64,000 nt of DNA from Acidimicrobiia bacterium (GTDB lineage Bacteria; Actinomycetota; Acidimicrobiia; Spongiisociales; ZC4RG35). The notes below the pieces were generated by a model, which ran no database searches, had not been told where the DNA came from, and was given only the letters and a program-made list of their open reading frames with translations. Below, piece after piece: positions 39,926-48,316 of the stretch (position 1 is its first letter; each line of letters opens with the position of its first letter). Location of the stretch: assembly GCA_013812505.1 (NCBI GenBank), contig JACCTH010000082.1:17242-81241 (forward strand), written 5' to 3'. The position numbers and the translations under genes are program-made.

Positions 39926-40966
39926 ATGCCCGGCTCCATGGAACGGCTCGGCATCGTCGGATTTCCCAACTCGGGCAAGACCACCCTTTTCAACGCTCTT
40001 ACCGGGCTCAATGCGGCAACCGCGCCCCATGCCTACACCACCGTCGAGCCCAACATCGGGGTGGCGCGGGTTCCGGATGTGCGGCTCGAACAAATCGCCG
40101 TGATCGAAGGATCAGCCAAGGTGACGCAGGCAACGATCGAGTTGATCGACCTTCCCGCCTGGTCCAGGGCGGGAATCGGTGGTCAATTCCTGGGCCGGCT
40201 CCGCGACGTGGAGGCCTTGGCAGTGGTATTGAGAGAAGACCCGCTGGGCCAAGCGGAAGAGCTGCTGCTGGAGCTCACCGTGGCTGATCACGACGTGTTC
40301 GCCAAGAAGCACGAGCGGTTGGTCAAAGAGGCGGCAGCCGATAAAGCAAAAGCGGGGGCCGTGGCGGCGATTGCCGAGGCGAGCGAGGTGCTGGCGGGTG
40401 GTGAAGCACTCCGCCTGCGGGAGTGGAGCGACGGGGCGCGCACGGCATTTCGGGACCTCGCACCGTTGACCCTAAAGCCTGTGCTGTGGGTGATCAATGT
40501 CGACGAGGAAACCACCGAAGCAGAGAACTTGCGAGCGTCATTGCGGTCGGTGGTGCCTCCACAAGACGTGGTCGTCGTGATCAGCGCCAAGCTCGAGGAA
40601 GAGGGAGCGCAGTTGCCGGAGGCGGAACGGGCGGAGCTTTTCGCGGGCTTGGGGCTGGGCGAAGGAGCCCTGGCCACGATGGTGCGAGCCACCTATCAGA
40701 GCCTCGGCCTTATCTCGTTTTACACCGTCGGGCCCAAGGAGTCCCGGGCGTGGACCGTCAGGGCAGGCGCACTGGCGCCGGAGGCGGCGGGAAAGATCCA
40801 TTCCGACCTCGAACGGGGATTCATCCGGGCCGAGGTCGCGTCGATCGACGACGTGATTGCCGCTGGGGGCTGGGATGCCGCCAAGCGTGCCGGGTTAGTG
40901 CGTGTCGAGGGAAAGTCGTATGAGGTGGCCGGCGCCGATGTGTTGCTCATCCGCTTCTCGGTTTGA
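39926..40966 (+). CDS. ychF: Divergent YchF/OBG-family P-loop NTPase
   Basis: The 346-residue protein begins with the YchF P-loop LGIVGFPNSGKTTLFNALTG and keeps the C-terminal TGS-like domain (SFYTVGPKESRAWTVRAGALAPEAAGKIHSDLERGFIRAEV). The G3 region, however, reads LIDLPAWSRAGIGGQF where YchF proteins have DIAGLVKGA, and the usual G4 motif NxxE reads NVDE. YchF proteins bind ATP and ribosomes and act in stress control. The altered switch region suggests a subfamily with a changed catalytic loop. Translation may instead start at the ATG at 39938. Confidence 0.8.
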   Translation: MPGSMERLGIVGFPNSGKTTLFNALTGLNAATAPHAYTTVEPNIGVARVPDVRLEQIAVIEGSAKVTQATIELIDLPAWSRAGIGGQFLGRLRDVEALAVVLREDPLGQAEELLLELTVADHDVFAKKHERLVKEAAADKAKAGAVAAIAEASEVLAGGEALRLREWSDGARTAFRDLAPLTLKPVLWVINVDEETTEAENLRASLRSVVPPQDVVVVISAKLEEEGAQLPEAERAELFAGLGLGEGALATMVRATYQSLGLISFYTVGPKESRAWTVRAGALAPEAAGKIHSDLERGFIRAEVASIDDVIAAGGWDAAKRAGLVRVEGKSYEVAGADVLLIRFSV

Positions 40967-40967
40967 G

Positions 40968-40997
40968 TTGAATCTGGAGGCAATCTTCACGTATGAT
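40968..40997 (+). promoter_or_regulatory. Strong promoter of gcvP
   Basis: TTGAAT and TATGAT are separated by 18 bases, the best sigma-70-like promoter seen in the window. It starts right after the ychF stop and predicts transcription from about 41004, which leaves a leader of about 170 bases before gcvP. Confidence 0.7.
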
Positions 40998-41003
40998 CGG
41001 GTC

Positions 41004-41175
41004 ACTAGCTGCCAGATGCCCCCACATCTGGCGGCGTACCCCCACGACAGGGTTTTGAGCGGGAACCCCCCTGGCGCCCGCCCGATGGAGTCCCTGTCGG
41101 CTCTTCGAAAGAAGGGCGAGCGGGGCTCCGGTTTCCCCCTTGCCGGAGCCCCGCACACCTTTGAGGAGGAGAACC
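41004..41175 (+). promoter_or_regulatory. Structured 5' leader of gcvP, possible regulatory RNA
   Basis: Three perfect stems follow one another. GCCAGATG/CATCTGGC is at 41011-41032. CGACAGGG/CCCTGTCG is at 41045-41099 and encloses an inner GCGGG/CCCGC. GCGGGGCTCCGG/CCGGAGCCCCGC is at 41120-41154, 12 base pairs. The last ends ten bases before the AGGAGGAG Shine-Dalgarno sequence of gcvP. I could not match it to the glycine riboswitch or another known class. Confidence 0.6.
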
Positions 41176-44001
41176 TTGGAACTACTCACCGAGTTTTCCC
41201 GCCGCCATATCGGGCCGCGACCCGCGGATGTCCAAAAGATGCTGGCAGAGATCGGCGCCGATTCGCTCGACGAGCTCATTGCCCAGACTGTGCCGGGTGG
41301 GATCAGGTCGAGCGAGGACCTTTTGCTCGACGCTCCGCTCACCGAACCGCAGGCGATGGCGGAGCTCACACGGCTCGCGGCCGAGAACCGGGTGCTCACT
41401 TCCATGATTGGCCTCGGCTATTACGACACCTTCACGCCCGCGGTGATCAGGCGCAATGTGCTCGAGAACCCGGGTTGGTACACCGCCTACACCCCCTACC
41501 AGCCCGAGATCTCCCAGGGCCGGCTGGAGGTGATGCTCACCTTTCAGACAATGGTGTCGGATTTGACGGGGCTCGACATCGCCAACGCATCGTTGCTCGA
41601 CGAAGGAACCGCGGCGGCCGAAGCCATGACGATGTGCCGGCGGCTCGCCAAGACTGAATCCAAAGTGTTCTGGATTGACCGCGATTGCCACCCACAGACG
41701 ATCGCCGTGGTGGCCACCAGGGCCCAGCCGGTTGGCATTGAGCTTCGGGTGGCGGATCCCGCAGAATTTGACCTCAGCGATGCCTTCGGCGTGTTGCTCG
41801 CCTACCCAGGATCTTCAGGTGAGATCTGCGACCACGAGCAAACAGTCGCTGCTGCCCATGAGGCCGGGGCGCTAGTGGCAGTGGCGACCGACTTGCTCGC
41901 CCTCACCCTCCTCCCGCCGCCGGGCGCTTGGGGCGTCGACGTTGCGGTCGGCTCGACCCAGCGATTCGGGGTCCCGCTCGGGTTCGGCGGCCCTCATGCC
42001 GCGTTCATCGCCACCCGCGAGGCGCATGTGCGAGCGCTGCCGGGGCGGCTGGTGGGGGCGGCCAAAGACCGGGCAGGGCGGACGGCTTTTCGTCTCGCTC
42101 TCCAGACCCGCGAGCAACACATCCGACGAGAGAAGGCGACTTCGAATGTTTGCACCGCACAGGTGCTGCTGGCGGTGATGGCGGCGCTCTACGCGTGCTG
42201 GCACGGGCCGGAAGGCTTGGTAGGTATCGCTCGCAAGATCCATCACTTGGCGGGACGTTTGGTGGCGTCGCTGCAGAACGCTGGCTTCGAGGTCGAGAAC
42301 CGTCATTGGTTCGACACGATCACGGTCAAGGTCGAAGGGAAGGCTGACGACATCATCGCGACAGCTGGCTCTGCGGGAATCAATCTGCGCCGAGTCGATC
42401 CCGACCGGGTGGGCATCGCTTTCGATGAGACCCATGACGAGGAGATCCTCGACCGCCTGGTGGGGATCTTCGGAGTTGAGCTCGTCGAGCGCGGCGAGGA
42501 AGGGATCAGCGAGTGGAGGACGGGCGAGTTCCTGACTCACGAAGTGTTCCATCGATATCGATCGGAGCATGAGATGCTCCGCTACCTCCGTCGCATGGCC
42601 GAGCGCGACCTAGCTCTTGATCGAACGATGATCCCGTTGGGATCCTGCACGATGAAGCTCAATGCGACTACCGAGATGCTGCCGATCACCCTCGAAGGCT
42701 TTGCTCGCATGCATCCGTTCGCACCCAGCGAGCAGACCGCGGGCTACCGCCAGCTGATCACGGAGTTGGAGTCCTTTCTGGAGGCGATAACTGGCTATGA
42801 CCGCGTCTCCCTGCAACCGAATGCCGGATCGCAGGGTGAGCTGGCTGGTCTCCTGGCGATCAGGGCGTATCACCGTTCGCGAGGAGACGAGGCCCGCGAT
42901 CTCTGCTTGATCCCCTCATCGGCCCATGGGACCAATGCAGCTTCGGCGGTGATGGCGGGGATGCGGGTTCTGGTAGTGGCCTGCGACGAGCAAGGAAATG
43001 TTGACCTTTCCGATCTCGAAGAAAAGGCGGCGGCTCAGGCCGAGCGACTGGCCGCGGCCATCGTCACCTATCCGTCGACCCACGGAGTCTTCGAGGAGGG
43101 GATCAGCCGGCTGTGCGAGATCGTCCATGAGCACGGGGGTCAGGTCTATGTCGACGGCGCCAATCTCAACGCGCTTGTGGGTCTCGCTCGGCCCGGGCGG
43201 TTTGGGGCCGACGTCTCGCATCTGAATCTGCACAAAACCTTCACGATTCCCCACGGCGGTGGCGGTCCGGGGATCGGCCCGATTGGGGTGGGAGGCCATC
43301 TCAGTCCCTTTCTTCCCAACCATCCGCTGATCCCTGACGCCGGCCCCGAAACCGGGATTGGGCCGGTCTCATCGGCGCCTTGGGGATCGGCCGGCATTCT
43401 TCCGATCCCCTACACCTACATCCGGCTCATGGGCGCGGCCGGCCTCCGCCGGGCGACAGAAGTGGCGATCCTCAATGCCAATTACCTCGCCCACAAACTT
43501 CATCCCCACTTTCCCGTGCTTTACACGGGGCGGGCGGGGCGGGTGGCTCACGAGTGCATCCTCGACCTCCGACCGATCACGCGGGCGACGGGCATCACTG
43601 CCGAAGACGTGGCGAAGCGGTTGGCGGACTATGGATTTCATGCGCCCACCCTCAGCTTTCCCGTTCCTGGCACTCTGATGGTCGAGCCCACCGAGAGCGA
43701 ATCCCTCGAGGAGATGGACCGGTTTTGCGAGGCCATGATTGCGATTCGGGCGGAGATCGCCAAGGTGGAAAGCGGGGAGTGGACCGAAGCCGAAAGCCCG
43801 CTCCGTAATGCTCCCCATACCGCGGACGATGTCATTCGGGACGGCTGGGATCTGCCTTACAGCCGGGAGCTGGCTGCTTTTCCGGTCGATCGATTGCGCC
43901 GGGCGAAGTACTGGCCGCCCGTGTCAAGGGTCGATGGCGCTGCCGGCGACCGGAATTTGATCTGCGCCTGCCCGCCGCTGTCGGAATACAGCCCCGACTA
44001 G
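41176..44001 (+). CDS. gcvP: Glycine dehydrogenase (decarboxylating), P protein
   Basis: The 941-residue single-chain P protein releases CO2 from glycine and passes the aminomethyl group to lipoyl GcvH. The N-terminal half starts [16 protein letters not shown]; the C-terminal half has the PLP site [24 protein letters not shown]. The start TTG at 41176 has AGGAGGAG at ideal distance; the track start at 41140 lies inside a hairpin. No gcvT or gcvH is in the window. A dedicated promoter and structured leader suggest separate control. Confidence 0.95.
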   Translation: MELLTEFSRRHIGPRPADVQKMLAEIGADSLDELIAQTVPGGIRSSEDLLLDAPLTEPQAMAELTRLAAENRVLTSMIGLGYYDTFTPAVIRRNVLENPGWYTAYTPYQPEISQGRLEVMLTFQTMVSDLTGLDIANASLLDEGTAAAEAMTMCRRLAKTESKVFWIDRDCHPQTIAVVATRAQPVGIELRVADPAEFDLSDAFGVLLAYPGSSGEICDHEQTVAAAHEAGALVAVATDLLALTLLPPPGAWGVDVAVGSTQRFGVPLGFGGPHAAFIATREAHVRALPGRLVGAAKDRAGRTAFRLALQTREQHIRREKATSNVCTAQVLLAVMAALYACWHGPEGLVGIARKIHHLAGRLVASLQNAGFEVENRHWFDTITVKVEGKADDIIATAGSAGINLRRVDPDRVGIAFDETHDEEILDRLVGIFGVELVERGEEGISEWRTGEFLTHEVFHRYRSEHEMLRYLRRMAERDLALDRTMIPLGSCTMKLNATTEMLPITLEGFARMHPFAPSEQTAGYRQLITELESFLEAITGYDRVSLQPNAGSQGELAGLLAIRAYHRSRGDEARDLCLIPSSAHGTNAASAVMAGMRVLVVACDEQGNVDLSDLEEKAAAQAERLAAAIVTYPSTHGVFEEGISRLCEIVHEHGGQVYVDGANLNALVGLARPGRFGADVSHLNLHKTFTIPHGGGGPGIGPIGVGGHLSPFLPNHPLIPDAGPETGIGPVSSAPWGSAGILPIPYTYIRLMGAAGLRRATEVAILNANYLAHKLHPHFPVLYTGRAGRVAHECILDLRPITRATGITAEDVAKRLADYGFHAPTLSFPVPGTLMVEPTESESLEEMDRFCEAMIAIRAEIAKVESGEWTEAESPLRNAPHTADDVIRDGWDLPYSRELAAFPVDRLRRAKYWPPVSRVDGAAGDRNLICACPPLSEYSPD

Positions 44002-44082
44002 GCCTTTAGTGATGATCCCCTACAGCGGTAGGTGCGCAATTCCGATTAAGTACTAGTCCTGACGGTTGCCCGAGAGGATCAC

Positions 44083-45120
44083 TTGCAGTTCAAGGGTTCA
44101 TTGCGCTCACCCGGTGACCGTGGTCCCGGGATCAGAGTTTCCCTAGAGGTGGACTCCTACCACCTCCAGATTCACCGCGGCTCAGAGCTGATGGGTCGTT
44201 GGTACCTGGCCGATGTCGAGGCGGTTCGAGACGTCGCCGAACGTTTCACCCTTTTCCTCGGCGAGGATGAGATGCAGTTTCTTGCCGATGACGCCCTCGT
44301 CTTTGCTTACGAAGGGCTAACCCAAATGCAGCAAGCCTGGGTCAACGCCCAGAAGCGGAAGCGCCGGCACCGCCGCGCCGCTGAGGAGTCCGCTCGCCGC
44401 AAAGACGAGGCCCCAGAGGAACCAACGCCACCTCCGGAGCCAAGCACACGTCGGGTCAAGCCACCGACTTCGGAGCTAGCCAAGAAACTGGCGGCGATTG
44501 CGGCTGCGGAGGATGCCGCCGAGGTCGGACAAAACGGAGGTTTCGGCCTTCCGTCGGAAGAAAGCGGCGGCGGGAACGGCAGGGCGCTGCGCCGCCGATA
44601 TGAAGCTCTGGGCATCGCTGCCCGCCAAGTGCAGGAAGTCGTCATCCCGGTGGAACCGGACTCTGAGGTTGCCGTACCTGTCGAGCCGCTTGTAGTTGTG
44701 GAGCCGCTTGTAGTTGTCGAGGCGGTTGTACCTGTCGAGCCGATTGCGCCCGTCGAGCCGGCCGTCGAACTTGTAGAACCGGTTGCACCCGTCGAGCCGG
44801 CGATCGCACCTGTCATCCCGGTTGTACTCATAGAGGCGGCCGCACCGGTCGAGCCGATTGCACCCGTCGAGCCGGTTGTACCGGTCGAGGCGGTCGTTAA
44901 GCATTCCGACAATGTCGAGCAGGCCCAAAAGCCCCTCGAGCTTCGCAACTATGGGCACCATCCACTCGAGAGCAGCACCGGCCTGTTGGGCAAGCTACGC
45001 CGGGCACCCAAGATCGCCGAGGGCCACGAGCACATTTATCAGGAGTCACGCTCTGTCTTTGGACTGATGCGACGCGTCTGTGTCGAGTGCTCGTACGTCT
45101 CGATCAGCACATACGACTAG
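44083..45120 (+). CDS. Protein with N-terminal PH-like domain and PVEP repeats
   Basis: The 345-residue protein has an N-terminal domain (about 1-95: [55 protein letters not shown]), a basic helix ([17 protein letters not shown]), and a long Val/Pro/Glu tract of PVEP(I/V/A) units at about 185-275. A short C-terminal segment carries a cysteine pair ([13 protein letters not shown]). There is no signal peptide. The N-terminal part resembles actinobacterial domains of unknown function. The Pro-rich tract is probably an extended spacer. TTG start with GAGAGG upstream; a family could not be named. Confidence 0.7.
   Translation: MQFKGSLRSPGDRGPGIRVSLEVDSYHLQIHRGSELMGRWYLADVEAVRDVAERFTLFLGEDEMQFLADDALVFAYEGLTQMQQAWVNAQKRKRRHRRAAEESARRKDEAPEEPTPPPEPSTRRVKPPTSELAKKLAAIAAAEDAAEVGQNGGFGLPSEESGGGNGRALRRRYEALGIAARQVQEVVIPVEPDSEVAVPVEPLVVVEPLVVVEAVVPVEPIAPVEPAVELVEPVAPVEPAIAPVIPVVLIEAAAPVEPIAPVEPVVPVEAVVKHSDNVEQAQKPLELRNYGHHPLESSTGLLGKLRRAPKIAEGHEHIYQESRSVFGLMRRVCVECSYVSISTYD
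44690..44892 (+). repeat. Tandem repeat coding for PVEP units
   Basis: Degenerate units of about 15-18 bases such as GTTGCACCCGTCGAGCCG are repeated over 200 bases inside the gene at 44083. They encode the Val-Glu-Pro spacer and probably vary in copy number between strains. Confidence 0.75.
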
Positions 45121-45530
45121 TCCAGTGTTCGCAGCGGTCCCCAATTTTTGGACAGCGTCCAGTTGGGTGTCGCCCTCGTGGGCGTGAATGGCCTGGTCAG
45201 GACTGGTTAGGTGGTAGGTATCCAGCAAATCAACGGGTAAGAGGCCGCGATTAGGGTTCCGACCTCCCGGCCTCAGCCTCGATCACCGCATCAACAAGGA
45301 AAAGGAAACCAGCTGGGGTCGGCCGGCGCGAGATGGAACCGCCTCGATCGAGCGTCCATCGCCCCTCGCGGGCACATTCACCGAAATTTGTCCCCACAGG
45401 AAACCTCAAAACGTAATTCGTCGTCACAAGCACTAGTACGACACGCTATGGGACAAATTATGAAAACTGGTTTCTTGTCGGGACAAATTAGGTGCGCCCC
45501 CGACGAGCCGGCCGCTCTACGCAAGAATGA
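45121..45530. other. Non-coding interval with possible insertion-element remnants
   Basis: About 410 bases without a convincing gene. GGGACAAATTA occurs twice 30 bases apart (45450 and 45480) and once inverted (AATTTGTCCC at 45385). GTCCCCAATTTTTGGACA lies near 45138. Such pieces look like ends of a lost insertion sequence. Two short minus-strand ORFs (45251-45433 and 45046-45228) show no recognisable family, and the second is antisense to the preceding gene. Confidence 0.4.
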
Positions 45531-45560
45531 AAAGAGGACCGGCGGGTGCCGGTCCTCTTT
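45531..45560 (-). terminator. Rho-independent terminator of the histone-like gene
   Basis: AAAGAGGACCGGC-GGGT-GCCGGTCCTCTTT is a perfect 13-base-pair stem with a four-base loop. On the minus strand it is followed by TCATTCTT and lies 20 bases after the stop of the histone-like gene. Confidence 0.85.
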
Positions 45561-45580
45561 CGTTTCCCTACTAAGGGGAT

Positions 45581-45760
45581 CTACTTCTTCTTGGCGGTGC
45601 TCTTTCGTGCAGCCTTCTTGGCTGGAGCCTTCCTTACCGCCGCCTTGCGAGCGGGGGCCTTCTTCTTGGCAGTTGTCTTCTTTGCCGCCTTCTTGGCCGG
45701 AGCCCTCTTAGCTGCAGCCTTCTTGGCGGGCCTCTTAGCCGCTGCCTTCTTCGTAGCCAT
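45581..45760 (-). CDS. Histone H1-like Lys/Ala-rich DNA-binding protein
   Basis: The 59-residue protein is made of PAKKAA and AKK(T/A) units (MATKKAAAKRPAKKAAAKR and on) like the tails of actinobacterial HU proteins (HupB) and histone H1. It has no HU core, so it is a free tail that should coat DNA or RNA without sequence preference. The ATG at 45760 has AGGAGGACAG directly before it, better than the track start at 45799. It has its own promoter and a strong terminator, which suggests high expression. Confidence 0.85.
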   Translation of the reverse strand: MATKKAAAKRPAKKAAAKRAPAKKAAKKTTAKKKAPARKAAVRKAPAKKAARKSTAKKK

Positions 45761-45800
45761 CTGTCCTCCTGTCGAAGCGTGTCTTAGCGACACGTGCACT

Positions 45801-45828
45801 TAAGTAGAACATTCAAGTCGATTGTCAA
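45801..45828 (-). promoter_or_regulatory. Promoter of the histone-like gene
   Basis: On the minus strand TTGACA (45823-45828) and TACTTA (45801-45806) are 16 bases apart, and a second TTGACG lies just upstream. A hairpin GTGTC-TTAGC-GACAC (45779-45793) lies in the leader. Confidence 0.6.
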
Positions 45829-45843
45829 GATATTCGTCAAGAG

Positions 45844-46944
45844 TTAGTTAACAGGGTTAAGCATTGCTTTTGTGATCATGGCTTCGATGTACTCGATAGC
45901 GTGGGTATATCCCTTTTCCACTTCGAAAGCGTTGAAGTGGAGGACCCGAGCCACCCAAAGTTGGAACGCGACCGTCTGCCAATCAAGATCCGACGGGACT
46001 GCTCGAGTTATCAACACCCTCAAGATGTCGAGCCACCTGGTGGTGTCAAACGTCTCCAACTGCTTCTTATTCAACGCTTCCGCATACTCGGGTTTGAATT
46101 GGGTCCGGAGTAGTTCGCGCTGGGAAGCCGTCAACGGCTTTTGCAAGATCTTCTCGGAAGCCGGCGCATCGAATGCCACGACATTGAGCAGATCCAGCGT
46201 GGGAGGGGAATGCGAGTCGGTGTGGTGCGCTACTTGTTGCGGCTCGGAGTCCCGCATCAGCAGTTGCAAAGCCCCCAGGCATTCCCAAAACATGGTCTTG
46301 AGCTCTGCGAGGCTCCCATAAAGTTGGTGATCTTTGCCTGCGACGACGTAGTTCTCGTATATCGAGAATCCCAGGTGAGCAGTGATCCCGGTGATGGCGG
46401 TGTCGATGCCCCAGTCGCTTTGCTCGCGGACCAACCGCTCGCTGGCGATCGCGGTCGCTGATCGACGGGTGAAGGCGATTTCCCCAGAGAGAGGTTGCTT
46501 GAGGCGGGCGAGCGCCGTGTATGGCCAGCGCATGGCCAAGGCCGGCCGTACCAGCATCGCCGTAACCATCCCGTCCGTGGCGGCGCGGGGGTAAAAGTGA
46601 CGGACCGTGTCAAAACCGAGGTCGAGGCCGGATTCGGCTTGATCGATCCAGCTCATCTCAAACGTTTTGATATCCGCGTCGTAGAAGTGGAGACGATCAC
46701 ATTTCGACCGAAGGAAGTAGTCGAACCCGGTGTTGATGGCGTCTCCTTTGCCCGCACGCAGACGGCCGATCCGCCGTTGGGGAATGATCCGGAGGCCGCT
46801 CGCCAGGGCCTTGACGGCGCGGACAGTCTCAGGATCATCGCCGTGGATCCCTACTACCTCTGAGACCCGCGGGTGCGTTGCCGCCAGCTCGAGAGTACGA
46901 ACGACTAGCTCAGGATCTTCGGCCAGGAATGGGACCACCACCAT
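45844..46944 (-). CDS. mgs: Mannosylglycerate synthase (GT78)
   Basis: The 366-residue glycosyltransferase matches the one-step mannosylglycerate synthase of Rhodothermus. It has VVVPFLAEDPELV at the start, RIGRLRAGKGDAINTGFDYFL, the metal-binding HFYDADIKTF, RHFYPRAATDGMVTAML, KQPLSGEIAFTRR, SDWGIDTAITG and YGSLAELKTM. It joins mannose from GDP-mannose to D-glycerate, giving a compatible solute for salt or heat stress. The track ORF begins far upstream on the antisense of manC. The ATG at 46944 is chosen; a GTG at 46971 would add nine residues. The divergent gene makes its donor substrate. Confidence 0.9.
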   Translation of the reverse strand: MVVVPFLAEDPELVVRTLELAATHPRVSEVVGIHGDDPETVRAVKALASGLRIIPQRRIGRLRAGKGDAINTGFDYFLRSKCDRLHFYDADIKTFEMSWIDQAESGLDLGFDTVRHFYPRAATDGMVTAMLVRPALAMRWPYTALARLKQPLSGEIAFTRRSATAIASERLVREQSDWGIDTAITGITAHLGFSIYENYVVAGKDHQLYGSLAELKTMFWECLGALQLLMRDSEPQQVAHHTDSHSPPTLDLLNVVAFDAPASEKILQKPLTASQRELLRTQFKPEYAEALNKKQLETFDTTRWLDILRVLITRAVPSDLDWQTVAFQLWVARVLHFNAFEVEKGYTHAIEYIEAMITKAMLNPVN

Positions 46945-46984
46945 CGTCGACGTTGGGGTCGATGGGCTCACAAGCACTCCGCGA

Positions 46985-46990
46985 TACGCT
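46985..46990 (+). promoter_or_regulatory. Putative -10 box of manC
   Basis: TACGCT is seven bases before the manC ATG in the 53-base gap to the divergent synthase gene. Confidence 0.38.
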
Positions 46991-46997
46991 ACCGACG

Positions 46998-48017
46998 ATG
47001 TCTTCCATCGTGCCCGTCGTCCTCTCGGGCGGCGTTGGTACCCGCCTCTGGCCGCTGTCCCGGCAAGGAGAACCGAAGCAATTCCAAACTTTGATCGGAT
47101 CCGACAGCATGCTCGCCCAGACCCTCGCCAGGGTCGAAGGCCTGGGCGACCGAACGTTGATCGTCGCCGGTCTCGCTCACGTTCCCGAACTTCAGGCCAC
47201 GGATGCACAGATCCTGGCGGAGCCGGCAGGCCGCAACACGGCGCCGGCAGTGGCGGCGGCAGCACTCTCTTGCAGCCCCGATGACATTTTGATCGTGATG
47301 CCTGCCGACCATCACATCTCCGACCTCACTGCGTTTCGCGGCGCCCTGGAGCACGCCATCACCGCGGCCCGGGACGGCTGGCTGACCACCTTCGGGATCG
47401 TTCCCGACCGACCCGAAACCGGCTACGGATACCTGGTTCCGGAAAGTTCCGAAGACTCCCCAGCACGCCGGATCGTTGAGTTCATCGAGAAGCCCAATTC
47501 AGAAACCGCCTCTCAGCTCATCGCTAAGGGGGCGTTGTGGAACAGCGGGATGTTCGTTTTCCCGGTTGCCGTCCTCCTGGCAGAGCTCGAGAGGCTGCAA
47601 CCGGAGCTGTTGACTGTCGTCCGGGCCGCCGTCGCCTCGGCGACAACACACTCATGGGGGAGACAGTTGGGCACCGACTTTCTAACGGCACCCAACTTGT
47701 CGATCGACGTGGCGGTCATGGAGAAGACCCCGCAGGCGGCGGTGGTGCGCCTGAAAGCGGGTTGGAGCGACATCGGCTCTTGGTCGGCAGTTTGGGACTT
47801 AGGAGCAAAGGATCGCTCCGGCAATGTGGTTGTCGGGCCGGTGACGATGCTCGACTCGGCGCGGAACTATTTGCGCTCGGATGGACCTCCACTGGCGGTG
47901 AGCGGGGTCGAGGACCTGATCGTGGTGGCGACGCTGTCGGGAGTTCTGGTGACCAAACGCGATCGTGCGCAATCGGTGAAGGATCTATTCGAGCTGATCG
48001 ATCCCGAGGACCGTTGA
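46998..48017 (+). CDS. manC: Mannose-1-phosphate guanylyltransferase
   Basis: The 339-residue enzyme makes GDP-mannose from mannose 1-phosphate and GTP. It has the nucleotidyltransferase loop VVLSGGVGTRLWPLSRQGEPKQF, the metal site MPADHHI, ETGYGYLVP, FIEKPN, LWNSGMFVFP and GWSDIGSW. No isomerase domain is fused, so it is the short type. It is divergent from the mannosylglycerate synthase gene and supplies its donor. The start ATG at 46998 replaces the longer track ORF. Confidence 0.94.
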   Translation: MSSIVPVVLSGGVGTRLWPLSRQGEPKQFQTLIGSDSMLAQTLARVEGLGDRTLIVAGLAHVPELQATDAQILAEPAGRNTAPAVAAAALSCSPDDILIVMPADHHISDLTAFRGALEHAITAARDGWLTTFGIVPDRPETGYGYLVPESSEDSPARRIVEFIEKPNSETASQLIAKGALWNSGMFVFPVAVLLAELERLQPELLTVVRAAVASATTHSWGRQLGTDFLTAPNLSIDVAVMEKTPQAAVVRLKAGWSDIGSWSAVWDLGAKDRSGNVVVGPVTMLDSARNYLRSDGPPLAVSGVEDLIVVATLSGVLVTKRDRAQSVKDLFELIDPEDR

Positions 48018-48316
48018 GTGTGGCGAAGTTGGGAGCTCTTCTTTTGGCATTCTTGGCAGTCAGTTGCGTCGGCCGTCCCCCGCCGGAGGCGACCGGGACT
48101 GAGATCTACGAACAGGTTTGCGCCCGCTGCCATGGCGATGATCTGAGCGGTGGCCTCGGCCCCGCGCTCGGACCCGAGTCGAACTCTGCCGAGCAGGACG
48201 CCGAGTTTCTGCGCCTCACCATTGCTCATGGCAGAGGTCGGATGCCTTCGTTCCGCAACACTCTCACCGCAGAGCAGATCGACCGGGTCATCGAATTCAT
48301 AAGGTCGAAGCAGTGA
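48014..48316 (+). CDS. Small c-type cytochrome lipoprotein
   Basis: The 100-residue protein has a lipoprotein signal (LLLAFLAVSC), one heme site CARCHG and a later methionine (GRMPSF) that can be the axial ligand, followed by AEQIDRVIEFIRS. It is a class I cytochrome c domain held outside the membrane. It would need the Ccm system encoded at 7-13 kb. The TTG at 48014 overlaps the manC stop; a GTG at 48020 is also possible. Its stop overlaps menC by four bases. Confidence 0.88.
   Translation: MSVAKLGALLLAFLAVSCVGRPPPEATGTEIYEQVCARCHGDDLSGGLGPALGPESNSAEQDAEFLRLTIAHGRGRMPSFRNTLTAEQIDRVIEFIRSKQ

Noticed and set aside
40994-41059. 21-codon leader peptide before gcvP (ATG at 40994)
   Set aside because: Its ATG overlaps the predicted -10 box and so would not be transcribed, and it is not enriched in glycine codons.
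41004-41175. Glycine riboswitch upstream of gcvP
   Set aside because: The conserved core sequences of glycine aptamers could not be found, so the leader is reported only as an unidentified structured RNA.
45046-45433. Two short minus-strand ORFs in and before the non-coding gap
   Set aside because: One is largely antisense to the PVEP-repeat gene, the other lacks a ribosome site and any recognisable family. They may be remnants, but I cannot support a gene.
45388-45711. 107-codon plus-strand ORF over the terminator and histone-like gene
   Set aside because: It reads through a perfect terminator stem and the antisense of the PAKK repeats, giving a Phe/Leu/Ala-rich artefact that only looks like a membrane protein.
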